DNA from: Planctomycetota bacterium
Lineage (GTDB): Bacteria > Planctomycetota > Uabimicrobiia > Uabimicrobiales > Uabimicrobiaceae
Reading direction: 5' to 3'
NCBI GenBank assembly: GCA_029260735.1
Contig: JAJDCR010000065.1
Coordinates: 1-64,000, forward strand
DNA: 64,000 nucleotides
Under the pieces are notes generated by a model. The model did not search any database, was not told where the DNA came from, and saw only the letters and a list, made by a program, of their open reading frames with translations. This document shows, piece after piece, positions 27,501 through 36,362 of the stretch. Position 1 is the stretch's first letter, and the number at the start of each line of letters is the position of its first letter. Made by a program: the position numbers and the translations under genes.

Positions 27501-27903
27501 TAGAATTTCTGATCGTGGTGGTGTTTTAGGCTCCATGGAAAGCATGTACCAAAGAAGTAAAATCCAAGAAGAGTCTCTGTATTACGAAAATTTAAAGCAT
27601 TCAGGAGCCTATCCTATTGTTGGAGTGAATACTTTTTTGAATTCTCAAGGATCTCCCACTGTAGTTCCCTCCGAGGTAATTCGTTCATCAGAGCAAGAGA
27701 AAGAAGAGCAAATCAGCGCTTTACAGACCTTTCAAAAGCGCAATAAAGAAAAAGCCCAAGAAGCAATTGAGCATCTGAAACAAATAGCTTTAAATAACGG
27801 TAATGTTTTTGAGCAATTAATGGAAACTTGTAAGGTCTGTTCTCTAGGGCAAATTTCCGCAGCCCTTTATGAAGTTGGTGGACAGTACCGAAGAAATATG
27901 TAA
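24508..27903 (+). CDS. icmF: Fused isobutyryl-CoA mutase IcmF
   Basis: The protein (1131 residues from ATG 24508; the frame is open from a GTG at 24457) has the three-part IcmF order. An N-terminal B12-binding domain comes first ([20 protein letters not shown], cobalt-ligand His35 of this start). The MeaB/ArgK-type G-protein chaperone follows (P-loop [13 protein letters not shown] near 211, [32 protein letters not shown]). The large methylmalonyl-CoA mutase-type barrel comes last ([38 protein letters not shown]). IcmF interconverts isobutyryl-CoA and butyryl-CoA with adenosylcobalamin and repairs itself through the G-domain. The length equals known IcmF proteins. It is followed after 14 bp by a membrane scaffold gene that is probably cotranscribed but functionally unrelated. 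Confidence 0.93.
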   Translation: MVTPVENTIEKPTEHIYQAQNKIRIVTAASLFDGHDVSINIMRRILQASGAEVIHLGHNRSVQEIVDCAIQEGVQAICLTSYQGGHVEYLKYMYDLLKERGNSYVKIFAGGGGTILPNEIEELHAHGITRIYSPDDGRAMGLQGMINDLLEKCDFPTIPPTKEEAFPLSSRSWSDLSSIITQIENKNPAGEEWLESINQSELSKKSPVLGITGTGGAGKSSLTDELVRRFLREFPEKTVAIVSIDPSKRKTGGALLGDRIRMNAIHNDRVFMRSLATRQAHLALNQNLKPLIKLLQIAEFDFIVIETAGIGQSDSEITDFVDVSLYVMTPEFGAPSQLEKIDMIDYADIVALNKFDKQGALDALRDVRKQYQRTRNLWNKNLEDMPVFGAIASQFNDPGVNILYRQIVATINERTSINWASEMVTPKEMSEKIYIIPPRRTRYLAEIADLIEQDRKYVTQQASLASQLYQLEGSISFLKKQGQDTSNLEEASQSLRQKLDPNCQELLKHWEEKKADYRKEYFTYYVRKKEIRVENFTETICHLKIPKVSLPSYKDWGDILRWTLMENVPGEYPYTAGVFPFKRKGEDPTRMFAGEGGPEQTNRRFHYLSEGMPAARLSTAFDSVTLYGEDPDHRPDIYGKIGNSGVSIATLDDAKKLYSGFDLCQPTTSVSMTINGPAPMLLGFFLNTAIDQQCEKYIFAQGMKEEVQAKIEEIYKEKNIPTPSYRGELPEGNDGLGLFLLGATGDQVLPLETYQKIKAETLATVRGTVQADILKEDQAQNTCIFSTEFALKMMGDIQQHFINERVRNFYSVSISGYHIAEAGANPITQLAFTLSNGFTYVEYYLSRGMKIDDFAPNLSFFFSNGIDPEYAVIGRVARRIWAKVIKHKYEGNERSQMLKYHIQTSGRSLHAQEIAFNDIRTTLQALYAVYDNCNSLHTNAYDEAITTPTEESVRRAIAIQLIINRELGLAKNENPLQGAFIIEELTDLVEEAVMKEFCRISDRGGVLGSMESMYQRSKIQEESLYYENLKHSGAYPIVGVNTFLNSQGSPTVVPSEVIRSSEQEKEEQISALQTFQKRNKEKAQEAIEHLKQIALNNGNVFEQLMETCKVCSLGQISAALYEVGGQYRRNM

Positions 27904-27917
27904 TCAAGAGGATTTTT

Positions 27918-30900
27918 ATGAAAAGTTCGCATCCCAGCGCAGATTTCCCTTCTCTTTTTTCTCAAGAAGAGTTAGTCGCTCATCCTGATTCTTTAAAAAC
28001 CTTGTTTTTAGGTTACACTCATTACTTTCACGATGTAACTTGGTTACTGACTCAAAAAATGATGGAATTGCTGGCTTTACGTTCAGGATGGGCTAACGCT
28101 CAACATATAGAAAAAACTTTGCGCATTCAAAAAAGAGCATTTCGACTTGGCAAGCAAGTTCATTTGGGAGAAGTCTTCTTAGAAACTTATCTACTAGAAG
28201 AAGAACAGGTCTATTCTCTTTTGCAACTTCTAGGACAAAAAATCTTTCAGATTAGTGAAAATAGAACATGCAAGGTTCACTTTTTTCCCAATGATGCCAA
28301 AAATCTCTCTTGGGGCAAAAACTGGTCTGAAGTAATCCCTGATCAAGAAAAACTGATCCAAAGTATGCGAATTAACTTTTTGTGGCCTAAGATAATAGAA
28401 AAAAAGTCTTTACAAGCTCATGGCAATTTTCTTTTTCTCAACTTAGACACTCATGCTAGTCTCGATATAGTAGCTCTAGAAAAAGAAATAATTACGGTTT
28501 TAGATACCTTTAGGTATTGGCTATATAAAACTCGGCAAGAATACAATCTACCAATTTCTGAGAATTGGCTTTCTCCTGGGAGTACAAAAAATCATATTCA
28601 TGTAACTAGGGCCATTGAAACAAGATTACTCTCTCTTGATATTGCAAAAGAAGAAGATATTTCTGAGGGAAAATCTATTACTTACTGGTCTCAACTATTT
28701 TGTGGCTATCTCCAACATCTGCAAGAGCTATTTTGGCTTCTCAGCCAAAGAGTTTTCGCAAAACTTTCACTCACAACAGGTTACATTACACCTCCACAAA
28801 TGGAAGAAGCCATAGATGTCCAACACCGAGCTTTGCGAACGAATAAACAGTATCATTTGGGAGAAATTCTTCTCAATATGTATCTTCTTCAAGAAGAACA
28901 AGTTTGGACAGTGCTTGCGCAAATGGACCAAGAAATTCTTTTTGAGCCAAAAGCAAATTGCTACTATCATTTTTCAAAAAGTAGTTTTTCCCCTTCCTCT
29001 TTTGGCCCAGACGTGAAACTACGTCAAATCTGTTTAGACCGAGATTTACTTTTGCACTTTTTACGATCTAGTTTTTCTCAACCACTCTTCCTTCCTCCAC
29101 AAAATCAAAAGCAAGTAGATAATTTTTCTTTCTTTTGTAAACGATTTCAATACACTCCTGAATACTCTCTCTCTTCTCGGGATATTTCGCGAGCGATATC
29201 TTCTTATTTACAAAAAAATCAAGAAGACTCTTTTTCTGAAAAGAAAAAAGAAGAATTAAACGGATCAGAAAAGGAACTTTTAAAGGAAACACCTGAACAA
29301 GCCACTGAAATTCCAAAAATAGAAAAAACCACAAAAGAAAATCTTTCAGAACAAGAAGGGCAACAAGAAGATTTCCAGCAAAATGTCCCTTCTTCTCCTC
29401 TAGTAGAAGCGGTCTCTATCAAAAACATAGAAGAACCTGGCTATGAGGTAGCGGAAGAATCTGGCTACGGGGCAGCGGAAGAATCTGGCTATGAGGTAGC
29501 GGAGGCATCAGAGCTATCAGAAGTTTTTGAAGCAATGGAAACTCCTTCAAGAGAATTCCCAAAAGAAAGCGATAAGATAGAATTCGACATTTTTCAAAAC
29601 TCCTTCAAAAATAGCGAAGAAAAGACTGCTTCTTTAGAGAAAGAGGAGAAAGAGGGGGAAGAACACTCCAATAGCTCAGAAGAAGAGTCTTGGGACACTC
29701 AGTTAGAAAATGTCTTCAACGAGTCTCAAGACTCTAGTGAGGTTGGCTTAGAAAAAAATTCTCCTAATGTTCAAACAGAAAAACGAAAAAGTACTTTTTT
29801 CCAAAAAGTACGAAAGACTTTATCTTTTCCAGGAATTTCTCGTAGCTCTGAGCACTCCAAAGAGGCTTTGATGGCTGAACCTGCCATTGAGGACATTCCT
29901 TTTTTCTCTAAAGGATTCAAAAAACGACAAGAGACTATGAGTTTAGCAGCTATGCCACTCTCACAAGAAGAAAAAGAGAATCAGGAAGCCGAAGAAGAAT
30001 TGTCTGAACAAGCAGAACAAACAGATCATTCAGTAGATCATCTAGTAGATCATTCTCCTGAAAAATCATCCCCAGAGGATTTACAAGAGTCAGAAGTACT
30101 CGGAGCTAGTGATATAATAAGGATTGATCGATTCATGGAATCTATGGACAAAATTGATTCCAATACCTCTGAAGAAGAAATCTACGACTCTTTGAAGCGA
30201 GATGAAGATAAAAAGAAGAAGAAAAAGAAAACTAGTTTCTTTGAAGCTTTCCAATCAAAACCAGCTTTAGATGAAGCGAATATTGTTCGACAATTGACAG
30301 AGGAGGTTGCTTTAGGAGAGAGTGGTTCACATAAAAAACAAACAGGGACTCAACTTTATGAAAACTTAGCTTACAACGATGATTCGGTTAAAGCTTACTT
30401 TGACTATCTAAAACTTCAAAAAATTGTCGTTGCCGGAATGTTTTTAGTTTCCTTTGCTGCTTTAATCTATCTTTTAGTGCAGCCTTATTTTAAAAAAAAT
30501 AATGAGCGTTTGCCTTTGAAATCAAGTAATAACAAATCCCAACTTGTTGTAAAAACGCCTGTTGTCGAAGAGGAAAACACAGAACCTGAAGACAAAAAAC
30601 TTGTCTCTTTTCCAATCAATGAAGAAAACATAATGGTTGTAGAAGCTTCCGAAAAGCAAACTAGTCAACTTAAAAAGAGATTGAGTAAGACCTCTGAAAA
30701 TGTGAATAATATTTCTAAAACGCTACTGGACTTAGCTCGTGATAATAGAATAGAGAACTCTGACGTATCTATCTTGCAAGATTTATATGCAAATCACAAC
30801 GACAATCGTCGCTTGCGCTTATCTGTTATCTGGAGTAATGGAACAATAAAATCAGAAGAAAGCAGAGTTTGGCTAGAATCCATTCTAGAGAATTCTGTCG

Positions 30901-31355
30901 AATTTGTTGATCGTATTGCTGCCGTAGAGTCTTTAGAAAAAATTGCTGATTCTAAGTCAAAAGATACCCTACTGAGAGTTATGCAACAAGAAACTTCCCC
31001 CAAGATAATTATTCCTCTTGCCTATGCTTTAGCAAGAATTGCCCCAGAAGATATAGTTATTCAAGAAAATCTTGTCGCCAAATTTCACCAATCCACTTTC
31101 GATAAAACACGGCGCAGTTTAATTGGAGCGATGTCGATTATCCATACCCCAGAACAACTCAATTTTTTTGTCCGTGTTGCTCAAAGTAATCAATACCAAG
31201 CTTCTGTTCGTATTGAGGCTATCGGAGGTCTTATGGTTGAGAGTGCTAAAGAAATGCCTTCTATTGCAAATGAACTTACTATTTTACAAAATGACGAAAA
31301 CTCTCTTATTCAAGAAAAAGCTCTTGAGGCTGTAGATTTTCTAAGTTCAGAGTAA
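27918..31355 (+). CDS. Large acidic membrane protein with duplicated MshEN-like domain and HEAT-like tail
   Basis: This 1145-residue protein is not a family I recognise as a whole. Two homologous N-terminal units (about 25-115 and 250-345) share YxxxxxWLLxQ, then HLGEVFLETYLLEEEQVYSLL or HLGEILLNMYLLQEEQVWTVL. This resembles the MshEN/GspE-N type that binds nucleotides such as cyclic di-GMP in other proteins, though the resemblance is weak. A Glu/Ser-rich disordered stretch follows (about 425-800), including three 8-residue repeats (GYEVAEES type, 29437-29508). One transmembrane helix lies at about 836-858. A C-terminal helical repeat region (about 975-1140, HEAT-like) would lie outside. GAGGA precedes the ATG. 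It sits 4 nt before the VanZ gene. Confidence 0.65.
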   Translation: MKSSHPSADFPSLFSQEELVAHPDSLKTLFLGYTHYFHDVTWLLTQKMMELLALRSGWANAQHIEKTLRIQKRAFRLGKQVHLGEVFLETYLLEEEQVYSLLQLLGQKIFQISENRTCKVHFFPNDAKNLSWGKNWSEVIPDQEKLIQSMRINFLWPKIIEKKSLQAHGNFLFLNLDTHASLDIVALEKEIITVLDTFRYWLYKTRQEYNLPISENWLSPGSTKNHIHVTRAIETRLLSLDIAKEEDISEGKSITYWSQLFCGYLQHLQELFWLLSQRVFAKLSLTTGYITPPQMEEAIDVQHRALRTNKQYHLGEILLNMYLLQEEQVWTVLAQMDQEILFEPKANCYYHFSKSSFSPSSFGPDVKLRQICLDRDLLLHFLRSSFSQPLFLPPQNQKQVDNFSFFCKRFQYTPEYSLSSRDISRAISSYLQKNQEDSFSEKKKEELNGSEKELLKETPEQATEIPKIEKTTKENLSEQEGQQEDFQQNVPSSPLVEAVSIKNIEEPGYEVAEESGYGAAEESGYEVAEASELSEVFEAMETPSREFPKESDKIEFDIFQNSFKNSEEKTASLEKEEKEGEEHSNSSEEESWDTQLENVFNESQDSSEVGLEKNSPNVQTEKRKSTFFQKVRKTLSFPGISRSSEHSKEALMAEPAIEDIPFFSKGFKKRQETMSLAAMPLSQEEKENQEAEEELSEQAEQTDHSVDHLVDHSPEKSSPEDLQESEVLGASDIIRIDRFMESMDKIDSNTSEEEIYDSLKRDEDKKKKKKKTSFFEAFQSKPALDEANIVRQLTEEVALGESGSHKKQTGTQLYENLAYNDDSVKAYFDYLKLQKIVVAGMFLVSFAALIYLLVQPYFKKNNERLPLKSSNNKSQLVVKTPVVEEENTEPEDKKLVSFPINEENIMVVEASEKQTSQLKKRLSKTSENVNNISKTLLDLARDNRIENSDVSILQDLYANHNDNRRLRLSVIWSNGTIKSEESRVWLESILENSVEFVDRIAAVESLEKIADSKSKDTLLRVMQQETSPKIIIPLAYALARIAPEDIVIQENLVAKFHQSTFDKTRRSLIGAMSIIHTPEQLNFFVRVAQSNQYQASVRIEAIGGLMVESAKEMPSIANELTILQNDENSLIQEKALEAVDFLSSE
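29437..29508 (+). repeat. Three 24-bp tandem repeats in coding sequence
   Basis: Three consecutive 24-bp units (29437-29460, 29461-29484, 29485-29508) begin CTGGCTAYG and encode Gly-Tyr-x-x-Ala-Glu-x-Ser in the acidic linker of the scaffold protein. The first and third are closest to each other. The pattern indicates recent slippage or unequal exchange. Confidence 0.8.
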
Positions 31356-31359
31356 ATCT

Positions 31360-32721
31360 ATGTTAAAAAATAGAAAAACCTCTGTTGTAAGTTCTCCCAA
31401 TAATTTCGCTCGTTCTTTTTTCTCTTTTCTAGCGTTTGCTTTTATTTTCTTTATTGCCTTTGCTAGCCTTGCTTATGGCAACAGCCCTGGAGGAAACACT
31501 GTTGTTTCCTGGCGCCTTTCTTTCCATAATATTCGAGATATCACGACCAATATTATCCTTTACATACCTCTTGGAGTATTTGTTTCTTTTGCCCTAGAAT
31601 CAAAAACAAAACGTAAAAAATCTTTTCTCTGGCTTCTTTTAGGCTCAATAGTTAGTTTAGTGATGGAGGGAGTACAGTTTTTTATTGGTCGTTTTCCCGA
31701 TATCATCGACTTATTTACCAATAGCTTTGGATACATCATAGGCTTTTGGATCGCAAAAATTACAATTAAACGCTATAATTTTTCTCCTCTCATTCTACTG
31801 GGCATAGGAATCGAAAAACAGGTTGATCAGAAAATCACCATACTAGAGGTTTTTCGTTTTCTGTATATTAGTATTTTTACTATCATCCAACTTCTTCCCT
31901 TAGATATTTCGGTGAGCCTGAAAGCAATTTATGAGCAAATCCTGTTTGAAGGGATTAATCCACCCAAAATTATCCTAAATCCTTTTTTTCATTTTGATCA
32001 ACCAGAATTTGCCTTTCATTTTTTTGTACTTTCTTTCCTTTCCTTTTTACCAATAGCCATTGTAACTTCTTTGATTCAAAGCTATAAAGGGAAACTACAA
32101 CTTTCTCGTACAATTCTGTTTTGCTTTTTATTTGCTTCCAGCATTGAGCTCATGCAAGTTTTTGTTTTATCTCAAACTTCTGATATTATCATGCTCCCCT
32201 TGGCTACTATGGCAGCTTTTGTTGGCTGGATAGGAGTTTTTCCTTTTAAAAAAAGAGCTCCCAAAAATTTATCTCACCAAAAACATTTCTCTTTTCTTTT
32301 TTGGCTAATCTATGGAATATTTCTTTGTCTTTATGCTTGGTCTCCCTATCAATTTGAGTTATCTATTCGTGAGCTAATTCTAAAAATTCCAGAAGGGGTC
32401 AACTGGTTGCCCTTTCGAGCTCACTTTATGGATCGAAGTGTCGCAGGTGCGGTTGACATAATCAGAGAAATAGGTATTTTTATCCCTTTTGGGATATTGG
32501 GAATAAGATCCCTCCGTAGTTTTTTTCCCCATCGCTCTCCTAAAGAAATTCTCTTGTTACTTTTTTTGATAGGATTCTTTTTTTCCGTTTTTTTAGAGTT
32601 TTCTCAACTTTCTTGTATAGGACGATACTCTGATGTGACAGATGTTTTATTAGGATTTATAGGATGTTTTATCGGATCACATATCGGAAAGCTTTTTGAG
32701 GAAAAAAAGATCAAGTTGTAA
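31360..32721 (+). CDS. VanZ-family membrane protein with repeated domain
   Basis: This 453-residue protein has about 11 transmembrane helices arranged as VanZ-like units. Unit one has NIILYIPLGVFVSFAL ... MEGVQFFIGRFPDIIDLFTNSFGYIIGF. A central related unit has SIELMQVFVLSQTSDIIMLPLATMAAFVGW. The last has EIGIFIPFGILGI ... FLEFSQLSCIGRYSDVTDVLLGFIGCFIGS. Each has the Glu/Gln then Asp pattern of the family (E-x-x-Q-x ... R-x-x-D). VanZ proteins are linked to low-level teicoplanin resistance and cell-envelope roles, but most members are uncharacterised. It follows the scaffold gene by 4 nt. Confidence 0.8.
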   Translation: MLKNRKTSVVSSPNNFARSFFSFLAFAFIFFIAFASLAYGNSPGGNTVVSWRLSFHNIRDITTNIILYIPLGVFVSFALESKTKRKKSFLWLLLGSIVSLVMEGVQFFIGRFPDIIDLFTNSFGYIIGFWIAKITIKRYNFSPLILLGIGIEKQVDQKITILEVFRFLYISIFTIIQLLPLDISVSLKAIYEQILFEGINPPKIILNPFFHFDQPEFAFHFFVLSFLSFLPIAIVTSLIQSYKGKLQLSRTILFCFLFASSIELMQVFVLSQTSDIIMLPLATMAAFVGWIGVFPFKKRAPKNLSHQKHFSFLFWLIYGIFLCLYAWSPYQFELSIRELILKIPEGVNWLPFRAHFMDRSVAGAVDIIREIGIFIPFGILGIRSLRSFFPHRSPKEILLLLFLIGFFFSVFLEFSQLSCIGRYSDVTDVLLGFIGCFIGSHIGKLFEEKKIKL

Positions 32722-32770
32722 TTTATCCTACTTTCATTTGACTGACAAAAACGGGATTGACAAGCAGATT

Positions 32771-33685
32771 TTACTCTTTCGCTAAAAAACTAACTATTTC
32801 CTCAATAATCTTTTCGTGCCCATAATCATATAAAACAACATGATTGGCTTTTTCCAAAGCTACCAACTTATGTTTTGCAATTTTCTTTGCTACTCTTTCA
32901 GTCGCTGAATACGAAGCCACTTGGTCTCCAGAGGAAGCAACAATCAAAGTAGGACAAGAAATATCTTTTGCCTTAAGAATAGCTTTTTTCTTAAGCTCTT
33001 GTAAACGATGAAAGGAAGATAGACAAACAAAATAAGTCCCCGTCTCATACTTTTTGTATCCATGAGGATCATTAATTTTTGCCTTGGATATTTTAGGAAC
33101 TAAAGGAAGGACAAAAGAAAGCACATGAGATGTTTTAGTTAAAAAAGAGTCCGCATGAGGTAAGCCATAAAAAGGAGCAAGAAGAACTAGCTTTTCAATA
33201 TTTCCCTGCGCAGCAATAATTGTCGATAATGCTCCTCCCATAGAAAAACCCATCAAGATAGGTTTCTGTCCATGCACCTTTGTTTCTTCAGCAACAATCC
33301 TTTCTAACCACGCTTGGTATTCTTCTGCGCTAACCTTTCCTCTTCCATAAGCCCATGTCTTTTTAGTTTGCTCAGGTGTTACTGGAAGAACTAAATGATA
33401 GCCTTCTTTTTTTAAGGAGGACAAAAGAGGAGCAAAATCAAATGGACTTCCCCCGTAACCATGAACTAAAATAATACAGCCCTTTGATTTTTCTTCCGAA
33501 GGATGCCACTCTTGTTTTTCTAGCCATTTTTCTTGTTCTCCCCAACTTGACCTGTATTCATGAAGAGCCATCACAAAAACAAAGAGATTAAGAATTACTA
33601 AAGCAGAAAGTGTCATTAGAAAAATGAACATAATCTTTCGCTTTTTCATAAACTGTATGACTAGATTCTGTTTTGTATTTTTCAT
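32771..33685 (-). CDS. Membrane-anchored alpha/beta hydrolase
   Basis: This 304-residue protein has an N-terminal hydrophobic anchor (about 18-40) and an alpha/beta-hydrolase domain. The oxyanion-hole motif is LVHGYGGSPFDF, the nucleophile elbow GFSMGG holds Ser148, an acid is in ASSGDQVASYS and a catalytic His is in ANHVVLYD. The cap and spacing resemble carboxylesterases and monoacylglycerol-lipase-like esterases, so an ester or thioester substrate at the periplasmic face is likely. It begins directly after the stop of the upstream gene (34237-33686), so the two form an operon. The start could instead be a later Met (residue 13 or 19). Confidence 0.8.
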   Translation of the reverse strand: MKNTKQNLVIQFMKKRKIMFIFLMTLSALVILNLFVFVMALHEYRSSWGEQEKWLEKQEWHPSEEKSKGCIILVHGYGGSPFDFAPLLSSLKKEGYHLVLPVTPEQTKKTWAYGRGKVSAEEYQAWLERIVAEETKVHGQKPILMGFSMGGALSTIIAAQGNIEKLVLLAPFYGLPHADSFLTKTSHVLSFVLPLVPKISKAKINDPHGYKKYETGTYFVCLSSFHRLQELKKKAILKAKDISCPTLIVASSGDQVASYSATERVAKKIAKHKLVALEKANHVVLYDYGHEKIIEEIVSFLAKE

Positions 33686-34237
33686 TTAAAAAGACTCACT
33701 ATAGCTAGAATCTTTCTTAAAGTTTTCATAAAGAGTGCTCAATTCACTATTTCCGTCCATCAAAGCCAAAAGCCGATACTTATCCATCCGACATTTTTCA
33801 ATGTAAGAGAGAATCAAGTGACGCTGTCTCCGATAGTTGTTTGTTGTCAAAAAACCCTCAATTTCTAAGATACCCATAAAAGTGATAAAGATAATTAAGA
33901 CGTAAACCCACCAACTTTGAAAAAGAGAGATATCCACTCCTCTAATATCAGAAACCCAACCCATAGAAATAGCAGTACATAAAATAATTGAGCCCATAAA
34001 ACATATTCCCATTAAGCCTTCACCCCCTTTGATTTGGGTGTTCATTTTCAAGAGAAAACCATAAAGGTCATTCCCCATTTCTTGGGTTGAATTTTTTTTA
34101 TGTTCCTCAACAAAAACTTTGTCTCGATGCTTTCGTACAACAAACTCATCTCCATTTTCCAGAACAGAATCTAAAGCCTTTTCCACATCTTCTTTTTTCT
34201 CCAAAAAAGATAAACCCTGATCAGGTACTTGTTCCAT
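33686..34237 (-). CDS. Two-TM membrane protein of unknown function
   Basis: This 183-residue protein has a soluble acidic N-terminus (about 1-75), two transmembrane helices (about 77-96 and 108-128) and a soluble C-terminal tail of about 55 residues. I do not recognise a family. The start is well supported by AAGGAGAG upstream. It is followed without a gap by the alpha/beta hydrolase gene and is probably cotranscribed with it. Confidence 0.65.
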   Translation of the reverse strand: MEQVPDQGLSFLEKKEDVEKALDSVLENGDEFVVRKHRDKVFVEEHKKNSTQEMGNDLYGFLLKMNTQIKGGEGLMGICFMGSIILCTAISMGWVSDIRGVDISLFQSWWVYVLIIFITFMGILEIEGFLTTNNYRRQRHLILSYIEKCRMDKYRLLALMDGNSELSTLYENFKKDSSYSESF

Positions 34238-34336
34238 AGTAAATCTCTCCTTATAAATTTTGCCATTATATTGGGAAAAAAAGACAAATCAAAATAAAAG
34301 TCGAATGGGAAACAACGACGTAATTTACACTATTTT

Positions 34337-35395
34337 TTATCTACTTGTCAAATATCGCATTACTTTTTCTAGCGGTCCCACAGTGTATCGAGAGCGCCAA
34401 AAGTAAGCAAAAAAAACACAAAGAACACAAAATACTCCGGTATAAACTCCGACAAAATCAGGAGAAGGATTGTTAAATTTTCCTATTACTTCTAAAAAAC
34501 CTAATCCCAGGAGAACGTGAGCAATATAAAAAGTCAAAGCAAGTTGCCCAGTGTAAACAAAAGGTTGACAGATCGTTGGAAATTTTTCATTGAGGATAAT
34601 ACAGGATATAATCAGAGCGTAAGCTGTGCTTCCTGCAGCTATAATATAAAAAGGCATAGGAGGCATTGCCTCTGTTGAAAAAAGAAATCTAATATCTTCG
34701 GGAGATAGAGAAGTAGGCGTATTAAGCAGCCACTGAATACAATAAGAAGAAATCCACTCTGTTAAGACGGCAACGACTAAACTAAGAAAAAGAACACGCT
34801 TTCTCCACTGAGAATTTTCTATATCTTGACGTCCTAGCCACATCCCCAAGAGTAAAAATGCCGCCCAGGGGAAAAATGGATGAAAGCCATTAAAAAACAT
34901 GTGCCGGATCATTCCAGGTAAAGTCCAAAAGTCAGTGTAGGTAAAAGTTTCCCAATTCCAACCCACCTCATAATCAAAAAATAAAATAAAGCCCACAAAA
35001 CCTAGCATTAAAGCAATTGTTCCTCCCCATAAGGCCAAGTTAGAGCGAGAGAGAAAAAAAGTCCCTAAAAAGATGTATAGAGCATAGAAATGTAAAATAT
35101 CGGCAGGCCATACAAGGCTAAACAAAAAACCTGTGACTAAAAGAAACAATGCTCGTTTCTGAAGGATTCTTTTTCCTTCCAAGAGAGTTTTATTTTTCGT
35201 CAGTAAAGTGATTCCAACACCGGCCAAAATAACAAAAGTAGCGGCAGCTCGTCCTTCCATCGGTTTACTTATCGTTGCTAACCAATGATTTTCTAAACCC
35301 TCAAAGCCTAAGGCAATTTTGAAATTAACAAGAACCATTCCAAAGATGGCCAAGGCCCGAGCGGTATCATATCCTAAAATTCGCTTTTGCTTCAT
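34337..35395 (-). CDS. DUF418/DUF1624-type multi-pass membrane protein
   Basis: This 352-residue protein has about ten hydrophobic helices and the N-terminal motif RILGYDTARALAIFGMVLVNFKIAL. That is the hallmark of the YeiB/DUF418 and heparan-alpha-glucosaminide acetyltransferase-like families. Members of this superfamily are thought to be membrane acyltransferases or transporters; no reaction is established for this branch. A strong AGAAGGAGGT sequence lies 12 nt upstream of the ATG. It is divergent from the VOC gene. Confidence 0.78.
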   Translation of the reverse strand: MKQKRILGYDTARALAIFGMVLVNFKIALGFEGLENHWLATISKPMEGRAAATFVILAGVGITLLTKNKTLLEGKRILQKRALFLLVTGFLFSLVWPADILHFYALYIFLGTFFLSRSNLALWGGTIALMLGFVGFILFFDYEVGWNWETFTYTDFWTLPGMIRHMFFNGFHPFFPWAAFLLLGMWLGRQDIENSQWRKRVLFLSLVVAVLTEWISSYCIQWLLNTPTSLSPEDIRFLFSTEAMPPMPFYIIAAGSTAYALIISCIILNEKFPTICQPFVYTGQLALTFYIAHVLLGLGFLEVIGKFNNPSPDFVGVYTGVFCVLCVFFAYFWRSRYTVGPLEKVMRYLTSR

Positions 35396-35465
35396 TGCTT
35401 TTTCCTGACCTCCTTCTAGGGTATATAATCAAGTAAAAAAACCGTAAAAAAACCGCAAATGATAA

Positions 35466-35494
35466 TTGACAAACCAAAAAAACTTAGATATTAT
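35466..35494 (+). promoter_or_regulatory. Near-consensus sigma70 promoter for the VOC gene
   Basis: TTGACA at 35466-35471 and TATTAT at 35489-35494 are separated by exactly 17 nt: a perfect -35 and a 5-of-6 -10. Transcription would begin near 35501, giving a leader of about 45 nt before the ATG at 35546. It is the best promoter match I found in the window. Confidence 0.75.
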
Positions 35495-35545
35495 TGGTAA
35501 ATTGTTACTTATCCGTAAAGCACTTTTTATTTTTGGGAGAAAATT

Positions 35546-35914
35546 ATGTCTAACCAAGTCGTTTGGTTTGATCTACCAGCAACAGACATTGACCGAGCAA
35601 TAAAATTTTATTCTGCTGTACTTAGCACAGAAATATCAAAGCAAGAATTTGATGGAATGGCAATGGGAGTTTTACCTCATTCAGAAGAAGGAGATGTCGG
35701 CGGTTGTATTGCCCAATCATCGGATGGAAAACCTTCTGATAGTGGAGTTTTAATCTATCTGAATGCAGAGGGAAGGCTAGATGAAGCAACTGCCCAAGTA
35801 GAGACTAATGGCGGAAAAATTCTCAAGGACAAGCACCAAATTGGTCCTTATGGATTTCGCTCTCTCATCTTAGACTCTGAGGGAAACAGAGTGGCTTTGC
35901 ACTCTAGTAAATAG
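35546..35914 (+). CDS. VOC (glyoxalase/bleomycin-resistance) superfamily protein
   Basis: This 122-residue protein opens with VVWFDLPATDIDRAIKFYSAVLSTEI and ends with GPYGFRSLILDSEGNRVALHS, the two-halved beta-alpha-beta pattern of the VOC fold. It resembles small stand-alone YyaH/PhnB-like members that lack an assigned reaction. It is preceded by a near-consensus promoter and GGGAGA ribosome site, so it is probably well expressed as a single gene. The metal-ligand set is not obvious, and the activity is unknown. Confidence 0.82.
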   Translation: MSNQVVWFDLPATDIDRAIKFYSAVLSTEISKQEFDGMAMGVLPHSEEGDVGGCIAQSSDGKPSDSGVLIYLNAEGRLDEATAQVETNGGKILKDKHQIGPYGFRSLILDSEGNRVALHSSK

Positions 35915-35970
35915 TGTGAGGAAGGGCTTTGGCGATTTACTGTTGTAATAACAGATTTTTTTGTTTTATG

Positions 35971-36104
35971 GTCGCGTAGCGACTGAGGCACGTAGCCAGG
36001 GCATTTATGCCCTGGAACAAGAGGAATAAATAATAGCGTCGCGTAGCGACTGAGGCACGTAGCCAGGGCATTTATGCCCTGGAACAAGAGGACTAAATAA
36101 TAGC
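35971..36104. repeat. 67-bp tandem direct repeat with internal hairpin
   Basis: Two head-to-tail copies (35971-36037 and 36038-36104) differ at one base. Each begins GTCGCGTAGCGAC, a small palindrome, and holds CCAGGGCATTTATGCCCTGG, a perfect hairpin. There are no spacers and only two copies, so it is not CRISPR. It belongs to an intergenic cluster of palindromes extending to 36220. Confidence 0.9.
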
Positions 36105-36220
36105 GTGCCGTAGGTACGTAGGCAAGTAATTCCCTTGGTACCTACGGCACCAGAATCTTCTGTGTTTCTTACTTCCAGGGGTTGAAACCCCTGGCTACGT
36201 TCCCCCACTGCTCCGCAGTG
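36105..36220. repeat. Cluster of three palindromes
   Basis: A 13-bp inverted pair (36105-36117 with 36138-36150, core GTGCCGTAGGTAC) is followed by CCAGGGGTTGAAACCCCTGG at 36175-36194 and CACTGCTCCGCAGTG at 36206-36220. The GGGGTTGAAACCCC core reappears in the element at 51.7-52.0 kb, so these are copies of an intergenic repeat family. The remaining bases to 36362 show nothing further. Confidence 0.8.
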
Positions 36221-36362
36221 AATACCTTCTCTACTCTTAATTTCAACAGCAATCAAGCCAAAGCCCTCTTCACATTCCCGATTAGAACAGTTTCAGATAA
36301 ACTAAGTGGCCTAAGTTATGATCCATACTCCAAAATCCTCAGCGCAATCATGGAGCTAAAAA

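Noticed and set aside
35971..36104. Possible CRISPR array
   Set aside because: Only two adjacent 67-bp copies with no spacers and no cas genes.
35848..36256. Two overlapping minus-strand frames of about 80 codons
   Set aside because: They are translations of the 67-bp tandem repeat and palindromes, with repeated peptide text from the repeat only.
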